DNA from: Phoronis australis
Lineage: Eukaryota; Phoronida; Phoronidae
Direction of reading: 5' to 3'
Assembly: GCA_002633005.1 (NCBI GenBank)
Contig: NMRA01000700.1
Location: forward strand, 131,937-195,936
Length of the DNA stretch: 64,000 nucleotides
The first letter of the stretch is position 1. Each line of letters begins with the position of its first letter. The translations under genes and the position numbers were made by a program. Positions 1 through 11,500 of this stretch are shown here, one piece after another. The notes below the pieces were generated by a model. That model was not told the DNA's origin. It was given only the letters and a program-made list of their open reading frames with translations, and ran no database searches.

Positions 1-235
1 TGGCATGCAATTGGTCAGTTTTCGAGCTGAGCTTCGAGTATGGAGATTACCTTTCTCCCACCCCTGGACATTACAAAAAATAATTTTGATAGATATCTTA
101 CACCGTGCCCAGAGTTATTGTTACTGAGAAAATAACAATGTACACTGAAGAAAATGGTAACCATGTTACTGGATTATGTGTCATACCTGCATTTGAATGC
201 CATCACACGGGCCGACTCAATTTCTGAAACGACTG

Positions 236-3200
236 TTATAGTCCGGAAGCCAAATGCTGTTTTCTTACTTAACCCGGATTAGCAGGATAGAGTTTTTTTC
301 TTTGCTGTTTCATGTAGCCTAGGCATAGTTAATCATGATTTGGAGGTGACCGTTCGCAACGCTTGAGCATTTTCTAAAATATGCAAATTAAGGTCGCCAT
401 TATGGAAAATTCTAATTTTGCTTATAATTTCCTTACAAAGCACTGCATCCAGATAATTTTGACCTTTTTATCCATGTTTTCGTGGTCAGCAAAGTTAATA
501 GCGCAAAATTGTTGTGAGTTTCCTTTGCCAATTTGCATAATTTATGCAAATTAAGGCCGTTCTTATGCAAAATTCTATTTTTGCTTATAATTTCCTTACT
601 AAGCACTGCAGGCAGGTTATTTCGATGCTTTCACCCATGTTTCCATGGTCAATGAATTTAAAAGTGAAAGTTTTTGGGTGGATACATCCTCACTTTGCAT
701 AATTTATGCAAGTTAAGGCCGCCATTATTCAAAATTTCAATTGTTCTAATAGCCATGGTACCAATCATCACAGGTGAATTATCTTGATATTTGCATCTAT
801 GTTTCTATGGTCAATTAGTTTAATGAAATCAGGTAGCATGTTGTTGTATGATGAATTTGCATAATTAATGCAAATTAAGGCCACTATTATTCAAAATTAT
901 ATTTTGGTTACAACGTCCTTACCAATCACTTCATACAGGTTCCTTTTATGATTTCATCTGTGCTTTCATGGTCAGTGATTGCAATGGACCTCGTTTGCTG
1001 GTGGATACATCGTGAATTTGCATAATGTATGCAAAGTAAAGCCGCCATTATTCAAAATTCTACTTTTTGTTACAGTTGAAGTACAAGCACTCCAAGAAAT
1101 TTATTTTAACGTATTTACCCAATGTTTCTGTGAACTCAGTTGGGAAATTATTACATGATGAATTTTCATAATTTATACAAATAAAGGAGACCTAGTATTC
1201 CAAATACTGTTTGTGTTCATAATTTCCTTGCCGGCATTACATGTAAATTATTTTCAAATTTATCTTATGTTTTCATGAATTTGCATAATTGATAATTTAC
1301 AAAAATTACAGCTGTCATATTCAAAATTCTACTTGTGCTTATAACTGCTGCATCAGACACCAGAGGATAGGTATAAATAGTTGCACCCATCAGTGTTACA
1401 GTGGTCAATGAATTTAACGAAATCTGTTTGCATGTTCTAGGATGATAAATTTGCAGAATGTCCTTTTTGATGATGAAGTACGAAACTATTTGCTGTAGTG
1501 TGTGTTCTGCAGTTTGAGACCTCAAGTTCCACAAAAGACATTGCCTATTGCTCTGCGCTACCACAGACAATAGAAAAACACAGAGTAGTTTAATGACTGG
1601 AATGGGGCTCGGAGTAATCAGTTTATAGGGACAACATTATTTCATGAGGTACGAAAACAGTAGTGAGGGAATAGTAGGAAATTGCCCTGAAACCTAGAGC
1701 TTTGGTCCCAAGTTGCCATTTGTCCTACAAGATTGAAACAGATTTTGGAGAGACGGAGAGCAGTCAACATTAGATCTTGTACTAAAATCTATCGCACGCA
1801 AGAAAGTAAGGGACGTCTTGATGTACATGGCTAGGATGTTGCACGAAACTCGAAAGTAAATACCAGCATCGATCTATTGGATCCCAATGTCCATCCCAAA
1901 GACGCAATAGTGAACATTAGCAGTGACAGGATTGCTACTCCAACAGTTAATGTACAGGAAACAAGCATTGGACAGGCAATGTTACCAGACTTCGAGAAAG
2001 GCTAGTAGTACCTTGGGAGCACAAGTAGATAATCACTGATGGAGACCCTTGTCTTTAACACAGTACAAGGACTTTGGAGATATCCCACGAAGAAGCTAAC
2101 TCCATAATCGTGCAACAGGACGTGAAAAGTGCATATTAACGTAAGAAATTTTAGTTTTTTTCGGAGGACAAACATGTATTTGTTCTCTGTCTGCATTACT
2201 AAGACAAGAAACCGTGAGATTAAAATACTACAACCATGAAATCACCTAGTAAACGTAGGACAGTCGTAGACATAAAGTTAACACTAAAATATGTAGCCAT
2301 ATTGTGAAGGTATTCTCCCTGCCCATGTGCTGTAGGGGTGTAACACAGTGGCTTGCTACTATGGGGTTCGAAAGGGATCCAACGTTAAACTATTGAAGGC
2401 TAGACAAGACCTGTCTAATATCGGCACTTTTGGTGCACATTTTTCTGACATGAAACAGGCAACTAAATATATGTGTGCCTGTTATGGAATGAAGAGAATC
2501 AAGGAAGATATCAGGAACCAGGCTACTGGTATGAGGAAGAGAAATGGCAAGAAATTTATGGCCGTCCCCAAACTGTCACCGACAACAGAGGCATTCAATG
2601 AGAGTCATGTGGTGGAATGGCACCAGCACTAGATCCAGAGGGCTATGGATGGAAGAAAGATGCCATAAATAAATTACTCTAACCATATATAATAATATTT
2701 TGCATGGTGTACAACTCGCTCCTGTTGTATACTAGTGATGATTAGGTGTGGCTGCAAAGGTCAGATTACAAGAAATTCAAGTAGATACAATCAATAGATC
2801 AATTTTCTACGCCACACAATATTTTGATCACGTTATACAGTAGTGTGCTCAAGTTTCGAGCATTAAAAACTTCTTGTGACTGGTCTCTATTCGATAGGTT
2901 ATTGTCCTGGGTCTATGGCATTAAACACTTTGGTCATCTACTATATATACCCTGGGTATCAGACAAAACTAGAATTTGTAATGTTGTGTAATAAATTACA
3001 GATCTTTTAGGATGTAATGACAGATTACATAAAATTCATAAGTAAAAATACGAAAATAATCTACATGTAGTGCCCCCGTAAGAAAGTTACGGGCAGAAAT
3101 AGAGTTTTTGATAATGGCCCCGTTATTTTCATAAAGTATGCTAATTTTTCGTGCAATTTGCAAAATGATGTCATTAACCTAATTAACCATAGGAACATAG

Positions 3201-3954
3201 GTTCAAATATCATGAGAGTTTACCTGTGGTGCTTGGTACCGCAGCTATAAGCGCAAGAACATTTTTGAATAGTGGCGCCCTTAATTTGCAATAGTTAAGC
3301 AAATTTGCATTCATTATGCAAATTTATCGTGCAACAATATGCAAACCGACTTCATTTAACTAGTTGACCAAAAGAATATAGGTGCAAATATCGTGATAGT
3401 TTATCTGTGGTGCCTGGTACAGTAGCTGTAAGCAGAAGAAGAAGAAGAAGATTGAATAATGGCGGTCTTAGTTTGCATCAGCTAAACAAATTGCATTTTT
3501 TATGCAAATTTGTCATGCAACAACATGCAAACGATTTCATTAAACTAATTGAGCAAAAGAATATAAGTGTAATTATCACGACAGTTAATCTGAGGTGCCT
3601 GGTACATTAGCTATAAGCACAAGAAGTTTTTTGAATAATGGCGACCTTAATTTGCATAAATTATGCAAATTGAAAATGTATTCACCAAAACACTTCCACT
3701 ATTAAATTCCTTGACCATGGAAATATCGGTAAAAACGTCAAAATTATCTGGCTGCAGTGATTGGTAAGGAAATTATGTGCAAAAATAGAATTTTGCATAA
3801 TGACCACCTTAATTTGCATATTTAAAAAAATACTCAATGGTTGCGAACGGTCACCCTCCTAAATCATGGTTACTTAACCCTAAGCTATATGAAACAGCAA
3901 AGGAAAAAATATCCGCCTAAACCAGGTTAAGTCCCTTGGCTCCCGGACTATTAA
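236..3954. mobile_element. Foldback-like DNA transposon with long repetitive inverted arms
   Basis: The outer ends are inverted copies: TATAGTCCGG at about 237-246 and CCGGACTATTAA at 3943-3954. Inside them follow matching blocks: a TTTGCTGTTTCAT word, a GGTGACCGTTCGCAA word (near 345-361 and 3840-3856), then arrays of degenerate repeats of about 160 bp. Those repeats contain TTTGCATAATTTATGCAAATT and 'ccgccattattcaaaatt', forward at about 370-1250 and inverted at about 3090-3830. Long arms made of internal repeats are typical of foldback elements. The centre (1.25-3.08 kb) is single copy with only broken coding traces. No clear target-site duplication is visible. It could also be two inverted copies of one solo repeat. 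Confidence 0.6.
2348..2632 (+). pseudogene. Decayed transposon-associated ORF fragment inside the foldback element
   Basis: This 94-codon open stretch has a pattern I associate with transposon-encoded fragments in invertebrates: a CACYG-like word, then spaced Arg/Lys, then a P-x-L-x-PTTEAF segment followed by His. A second trace lies upstream on the same strand near 1730-1850, where one frame reads an FWRDGEQSTLDLVL-like string. The two are separated by stops, so nothing intact remains. The family is not identified. It may be the remnant of the element's own protein or a captured fragment. Confidence 0.3.
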
Positions 3955-5458
3955 GCCTTTGAATTACATGTATAAGTATTCTTGGGTATCATTGACTTGG
4001 CGATATACCTCGCTTCATATGTATATGTACCATTAAAAGCCGAAGTTACTTATGGCAATGCGCAGAGGTTCTACAGAATCTCTTACTTGAAATTCTGATC
4101 TTGATCACACAAAATTTCTAGGAATACAAGAACCTCTTCGTATTTGTCCATGACCACTCTGACGGCCAACGCAGGAGCGCTTCACCTTTCAGTTACTACA
4201 CATTGAGCAGATGCTTCAGTGTACTGTCGAAGAATGTCCCACCAGTAAGTAAATAAGAAGGAAATTGGATAAAGTCTCTCCGAACAATGACACGCATAAT
4301 GCACTTACAACAAATGAGTGTTGTCCAGATAAGCATAATGACTGATCATTATAGCCATTAAAGTAGCGCTTATTACCTGCGTTTCAGTCGAGCATATACT
4401 CCCTCGTATACTCCTGCCATAGTTGCGACGCTATGAATTGTTAATTCATCGGCTGTCGTACGATATCACCGCCAAAAACCCAAGAATTCTTCTGCATTGC
4501 ATGTGTTCCGACATTTAGTCTATGTGGAATTCGTCTAGCGTGCTGTCAAACGTCATTCTGTAGTGTTTGACTGACGTAATTTCGTTTTTCCCGATCATTA
4601 TCCACTAGCACATGAATAATTCCGTTCCGTTTCTAAGGAGATGGATAACATCTTACCACAGGTTGTTCGAATCTCACCAAATGCTCTTTCAAGACAGGGT
4701 CACGCATAGATGGGTCGTACTCATGGAGGCCTCGAAATGGTAAGTTTTGCTTCGCCAAAAGCAAAGTTATATCTCACGGCCTCTGCAATGTATCTAGCCG
4801 TTCTTTCTTTGCTTTGTCGGCCGCTGCGACCGATTCGTTGTCGATTGCAATTCTCTGTTGTTTAAAGGCCACCTGAAATCGCAGCAATTATTTCAGTCGC
4901 ACCATTTTAAAGAAAGTGTATCTACAGCCGTACTTTTTAACTTTTCTCATTCACAATATGTTCACAAATAAAACTAAACCTACGAGTAATGCCTACCAAG
5001 AAGCTTCCACCGAACCTGGCATATCACAAGATTCTTATTTCTAGATGTACATGTACGTGTAAACAGACAGAGGCTGCAATCTGAATGTACAAGACCAGCT
5101 AGGATAAGTGGAACTGCCAGTTTCAAAAAACTGCTTCGACAGTACCCTATGTCAAACGATAAGAAATAAACACCTCATAAAGGTTCATGTATTCTGCACT
5201 TGTGGCTAGATCTCACAGGGCAAGGTTCCAGTGTGGTGACCGTACATAGTAACAAGAATGACATCACAATCTACCAGTAAACTGACAATAACAAATTATA
5301 TCGTGTCCAAGTTAACGTGTCATTAGCGCCAGATTGTAAATGGGGAATTAGAAAGAAATTGAAATGTCCGCTGTCAGTTACAACAAGATATTAATTAACA
5401 GTGGCGGTGACAGATTTAGGAACCAGCAGAAGATTTAGAAAGCTGTCCGTATGTAGTG
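3955..5458. other. Intergenic flank upstream of gene 1
   Basis: No convincing gene is seen. Short minus-strand open stretches between about 4.3 and 4.9 kb carry possible splice-like signals but no recognisable domain and no single continuous frame. The last 80 bases (around 5405-5425) contain a GTGACAGATTTAGGAACCAG word that recurs in the dead promoter copies near 25180, so similarity between family promoters extends at least this far upstream. Confidence 0.4.
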
Positions 5459-5482
5459 CAGGTGTTACAGCGGTATAAATGG
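5459..5482 (+). promoter_or_regulatory. Core promoter of gene 1 (TATA box with conserved upstream box)
   Basis: CAGGTGTTACA is followed directly by GCGG and TATAAAT (5474-5480). The same arrangement occurs before gene 2 (26611-26634, one difference in 24 positions) and gene 3 (54555-54578, about five differences). The TATA box is 73 bases upstream of the start codon, so transcription should begin about 30 bases downstream of it, giving a short 5' UTR. CAGGTG is an E-box-type hexamer; whether it is bound is unknown. Confidence 0.75.
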
Positions 5483-5546
5483 ACAGCTTTCTACATGCAT
5501 ACGTTTACACAGGAGATCACACTGTTACGCCGGAAAACGTGTCAAG

Positions 5547-5580
5547 ATGAAGAACAAGCACGCACGAATGTTTGGCTTGG
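5547..5580 (+). CDS. Gene 1 exon 1: signal-peptide n-region
   Basis: This 34-nt exon reads MKNKHARMFGL and then one base (G) of a split codon before the donor GTAATA at 5581. The start was chosen because the ATG lies 73 bases after the TATA box, and because gene 2 and gene 3 have first exons of exactly the same length, phase and position (MKNNLARIGSL and MSNTRSRVFSL). The basic residues fit a signal-peptide n-region. The junction codon with exon 2 is G|AT (Asp). The exon is too short for ORF finders; support comes from the three-way promoter and exon conservation. Confidence 0.78.
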
Positions 5581-8500
5581 GTAATAGTATTGTAGCCTAA
5601 ATTTCACCGATGTTCTTAATCAGTACTGTCCCAATTTTTGATGATATAAATACATCGAAAACGACCACTTATCATAGCTCATTGACAACTGCTGCTGCTA
5701 TTGTCTATATCATCGATGATGCTAAAGTGACATAACCGTTTCTTATCTACGTCCAAACACGTGCCTTTCATTGAAAAGTGGTCATTTTTAATCTGTCTGC
5801 AAGATTTTCACTGCGATCGATGCGGGTGTTTTTACCAGAATTAAGAATGGTTTTCAAATGCCGCATAACTTATCGAGTGGGGTTTAATTCCACCAGATCA
5901 TTGCAATGTTAGACTACAATCCGCTGACGGCTCGAATCATCGCTGAGAATGATTTCACTAAAGTTGTGTTACCGTAACCTCGGCGGTAAGTGCAAAAATA
6001 TTTGCTCAGTCATCATTCGGACAAATGTCACTTAGGATACAAAAACATGTACAACAAAAAGCAGAAAATTGCATATTCGTAATTAATCTGACAAAAAATC
6101 GTATGCACAGAAAAATGTAGCACGCTCGGCGAAAATTTGTGATTTAGGCCTATTTACGAAAATACAGTCACGTGTCTGCACGTATGTCTGTCTGTTCGTA
6201 ACATGTTCTATGTGATCTTCTTCTTCTCTTCTAGGTGTTGTCCATCCACTGCAGGATGTAGCCTTCCGACAATGCCTTCCAACTTGTTCTGTATCTTGCG
6301 GCTCTGATCCATGTTGTGCCTAGCGTTTTCACGATGTCATGTCTCCACCTGGCTTGGGACCATCCTCTTGATCTCTTTACATATCTGGGTTGCCACTCTG
6401 TGCATCTTTTTGTCCATCTGTTGTCCTGTGCTATGACCGCGTGTCCGCCCCACCTCCATTTCAATTTCAGAATTGTATTGATTATGTCCATGACTCTTGT
6501 TTGTTCTCTTATCTCTGTGTGTGGAATCCTGTCTAGTAATTTTATTCCAAGCATTTTTCTCTCCATTGCTCTATGTGTTGTTCTTAGCTTGACAAGTGTC
6601 TGTTTTGTTAAGGTCCATGTTTGGCATCCATAGGTGATTGTGGGGATGATGCACTGGTCAAATACTTTTCTTTTCAAGGATATGGGTATGTTCTTATCTT
6701 GGAATATTTCTCTGTTTTTTCCAAAGCAATTCCATCCAGCTCTTATTTAGACTTGTATTTCATTGGTCATACGGTTCCCGAATTTGTACAGTTTGTCCCA
6801 GGTATTTATATTGTGTGACTTTTTCAATGATCTTGTCCTCCACCATTACGTGTTCATCTGTTTCAAAATTTGACATGTACTTTGTCTTGTCTTGTCCTTG
6901 TGTATCTTTAATCCCACATTGTTGCTTTCTTTCAGTATATTTAAATTTGTGTTATGTCTTCTGTGCACAAAGCAACATCATCTGCAAATCTTAGGTCTGT
7001 TAGATGTTCTCCGTCTATGTTCACTCCCCTTTGAAGGTCTGAAGATTTGAAGATTTATTCCATTGTCAGTGTAAACAGTTTAGGTGAAATTGGGTCTCCC
7101 TGTCGAACTCTTCTGTCTATGTTGAATCTTTCAGCGACGTGGTTGTCGATGTGTATTCTGGCGATGGCATCTCTCTATATATATATTGCAGCAGTTTTAA
7201 ATATGTTTCACTGATGTTGATGTTTTTTAGGGATTCAATGATGCAAAAATTTTCAATTGTATCAAAAGGTTTTTCATAGTCTATGAAACCAACACACAGT
7301 GGCAGGTTAAATTCGTTACATTTTTCAATTGTTTGTCCAAGGGCTTGCAGATGGTCTGTTGTTGAGTAGCTCTTTCTAAACCCTGCTTGTGGGATCACTC
7401 GGGTTAAAAACATAAAAAGTCAACGGTTTTAAACTGGACAATGTGTGCAATATTACGTTAAGATCTTTAGTGGTGTAGGCTCTAATAGCATGGAAAGGAT
7501 TACTGCGACATGTCAATAGCGCAGTTGCAACCGAATCGATTTAACGATTGTGCATGTTCGGAAATCAGGGTGTGCAAAGGCTTTTGGTATTGATTAACTT
7601 GTGTGGAATGGCCGATTGGTTTGCACGACCTGTGATTTGTGTGCATTAGACAACGCTGATGTATGTATTTCTGCCGCAATTTGCCCTAATAAGCGCCTAT
7701 GCCCCAACGAGTTTTCAGACTTGGCTAAAGTAAACGCCCAGCCCATGAACTACATGAAAAAAATGCCTTACCTAGAGTTCTAAAATCCTACAGTAACGTC
7801 TCCAATTTATCAATGAGCGCTACATACTTTATGCCACGATGTCGGAAAGAAGTCCCTAAATCGCCCTTTGCTTCCAGCTCTATTGATGTTTCTGACCCAT
7901 TTTTACGCAGTTCTTGATCCGTGGGAAAAAGGGTAGTAACTAAATTCTTTATCTTTATCTTGTTTACTGCATAATACGACATTAACCACAATGAAACAAT
8001 TTGCAACGCCAGAAATTTGTAACATGCACTACTGCGCATGCGCTAAATCTTGCCAGCAGCCCTCCATAAGAAATACACAAGAACAGACTATAATCAGGAA
8101 TTTATAAGTGAAGGGAGATAACTACACAGTTTGCCGATAGCCTGTCACATAGAGTGTACGTTAAGACTTGTTACTACCAAATATAAGCGTCATTGGTGAA
8201 AATTTTTCCACGTCTCTTAAAGATTGAAGTTTTCCCCATTCAGGCCTATGTGAACGATCGTCCTGAAGCCAATATTTGAGCGCATAGCTCATTTTGAAGT
8301 CAAGTTTGTGGCTGAATTCATTTTGCCATTGGATTTGCCGATAGCGTAGGTGATTACCAGGAGTACTCAGAGGTTGCTGGTCCAAATTTCATGCTGTTTT
8401 TCGAAAATTTTTCCACGTCTCTTGTGTTCAGAAAATGGATCCACGTACAGCGCTGTGAGATGAAATGTTGCCGATCACCCGGCTGTCTTGCAATGGAATT

Positions 8501-11500
8501 TGCACTCTAGATGAGAGATTAGCTCAGAATCGGCAAGAAACTGTTATGTTCATTTTCTCGTCCGGTACGAGTTTAGAAATACTTTCGAAGTTTGAAAAAG
8601 TCGGATTTTATACAGTTTTATGCAGGTTTTTCGCCTGTGAGATAGTTGATACTAGTTATCTTTAAAATGTTGTTTCGTTTTTTGTGATCCACAGAACGTT
8701 GTCCTTTCGTCTTAACTTAATGCTGTTACATTGGAGTGGATTCCGGACACAAATATGTATTGGCAAACATCTGAAGATTAATAAAAAGCGCTTTGACAGC
8801 CCGCTTAACTTAAGGCTGAAAGCACACGCCGGCTGGCTGGCGTTCAATTCACTTTTGTTGTGCTTATGTGTAGGCCTACAAGTTAAGATAGAGCTGTGAC
8901 CCCCAATGACCCAACTAGCACTGTCATACTGTAGACAGTGGAATTCCAGAAATTCCAAAGACTACTATTGTAAACTTGACAAGTATTGCTCTGCAGACTA
9001 TACTGATTTCAGTCGGGCTCACGGTACTAGCACCCAAGCTTACTGACCTTTAACCTTACTATGCATTGTTATGATTGGTTAGGGACATGGCGCAAAGCGT
9101 CATCTAGCGGATCAAGAATGTTACACATTTCTGACGTTGACCCATTTCCAATATGGTGGCGTTGCAACTCCGCTATACAGCTTAAAATTCAGATTGAGGA
9201 AGCACGTCAACACGACGATAATTGGTCGACTTTGAATCATAAACACTGTTTGCATCCGAAAAAGCTACGACGTGCGGTTGTAAAGACTAACTTCAGCGTA
9301 GATCTATTTGTAGTTCGCTAACCAGAGAGCCCAAGCAATGTCTTAGCAAAATAAGAATACATGAGTTTATTCATTCAAATGTAGGCCCTTAAAATAGCAG
9401 ATGAAGTTACCTTTTCGTGCCATATTGTGTCATACCTAGATCCCTGCACCAACAACATAAGGCCGAAACAGTAGTATTGAATAGGGGTGTTATTCGCAGC
9501 TGTTTGAATTAAAAGGTGATTCCCGCGATGATGTAGACAAAAGCAAGATAATATGCCTAACAGTATGTTACATTTGGCTCTTAACATATTGTTTTCACAC
9601 TGTTGACTGTTAAGCACACGTGAGGCAGTGAAGATGACTTTTTCATTCATCTAGCATAGCAATAATTGTACTAAGTGATTATTTTTAATTGGTCAGTAGT
9701 GAGAACAGTTTGCAATCTGGGCCCGGTCTCCAATCTTTTTACTCAAACTGGAACTCGAAATTAGGTTTGGCATTTTCTACTCCACTTTTGGGCGAACTCA
9801 AGATAAGTGTCTATTATTCTATGCTCGAGTACACAATAACTTACGTAGATAATTTATTGTGGGTCGAGGGAATAGTTAAGTGTGGGGTCGAGGTGCTTTA
9901 GAAGAATCCCATCGAATGCCAGAGCATACGTGGCTAAATTGTTCAATCTTCACACTGTGGCATATCTGAGGGAGCTTACAGAAGCTACCCAGTGGACAAA
10001 TTTATTATTTTTTGCCCGTTAACTATAGTGGGCGTGGACCACTTGAGTTTGTGGGAGCTACTATATATTGGTGAAAACGAGTAGGTTACAAATGTTCTCT
10101 GCAGTAACGAAGTACAATGAAATTGCTGGGAGCTAGCAAAAGAGTGTATATGTGGTCCACCAGGCTTCATACAGAGACTATATATGTTTCACTTACTTCT
10201 AAACTAAATATTAATGTTTATTTTTAGATGTGACTGGCATTTACTTCTTATCCGTTTTGATCACAGTTAAAGGTACGTATTCCTAGTTATTTCAAATGTT
10301 GTCAAAACATTGAGGCCTAGGAGAATCAGAATGTGAAAACAAGAACTTTTGAGCGGTCCTTCCGCTTTCAAACCACTCCCCACTCCCTCATCTCTTCTCC
10401 AGTTTAGCTCCACCGAATCTTTTCCACCCCCTAAACAGCTTGTTTTGATTTTTGGCAGCCGGGTCCTTGTTCTAAGATTAAGACAAACGCAATTTGCAAA
10501 TTAGATGCAAACATATATTTGTAGAAATCTGCGATTTGCACACGTTTCATAATCATAATACGTCGCTGAATGACTTTCCCATCAGACTTTCCTCCAGTCT
10601 CGCGATTCTGCTCTGGCTCAAGTCTGGTGGTTCCAAACAGAAAAAGGCTTAAGATGCAGCGAAGTGTGAGCGTGCTATCGTTGCCACGGAAATAGCTCCA
10701 CAAGCGGCTACCATTGGCCATGTTCTAATTTAACTTGGGGAAATAGTAGGCCCTACGTTAACGTGAATGAGAGTATTTTCACATTATATTATTTGTTTTC
10801 TGTTGTATAGTCGTTCACAATATTCTTCATCTAATGTTGGCATACTGTTTAGTTAACAGTTTGTTTTAAACTGTTTTTAATGGAGCAAATACATGTTCGT
10901 CTGTTCCTTGCACATTTCCAAAATAGCTAGAGTTTGTCATTCACTGAGCAGGAGATGTGACGATTACGCATTCCAGTATTATTTGTAACGTTGGAAGGTC
11001 TGTGATTTGGTTCGATCGCGTAGTTTTTCTTTTTTTTGCATTTCAAGCTTGCCAAATAAACTCTCTTGATCGCAAAAAGCTGGGAAATGCCGTTGAAGCT
11101 CACGGTCTAACACGTTGGTCCTGCTACATGTAGTTAGCACTTGTTCTACGTTTAGATCTAGTCGAGCTTGTGTAAACTGGGTCAAGCTGGTTGTGGGCCG
11201 CGGGTCAAGGGGGTTGTGGGTCGCCGGTCGATGGTCGAGGTGATTGTAGGTCGAGGGTTTTGGGGGTCGTGGGGTGCTGGGTGTCGTAGGGGATGAGGAG
11301 GTTTTAGAGCAATCCGTGACAGCCGGAGACTGTCTAAGTTTAGCTAAGGGCTAAATTATAGTTGAGCACTTTGAATAGATATAGACACTTTTTTATTAAA
11401 TGTTGTAAAATCGAGTTATAGGAAGAGCTTAATTTTAAGAGAATTGTCATGTAATTAAGCTGTCCAGTTTTAATAATGACCAATTTAGCGAAACAAATAA

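Noticed and set aside
4300-4900. Possible minus-strand coding exons upstream of gene 1
   Set aside because: Short open stretches with AG/GT signals were seen, but they lie in two different frames with stops, and no domain or family could be recognised.
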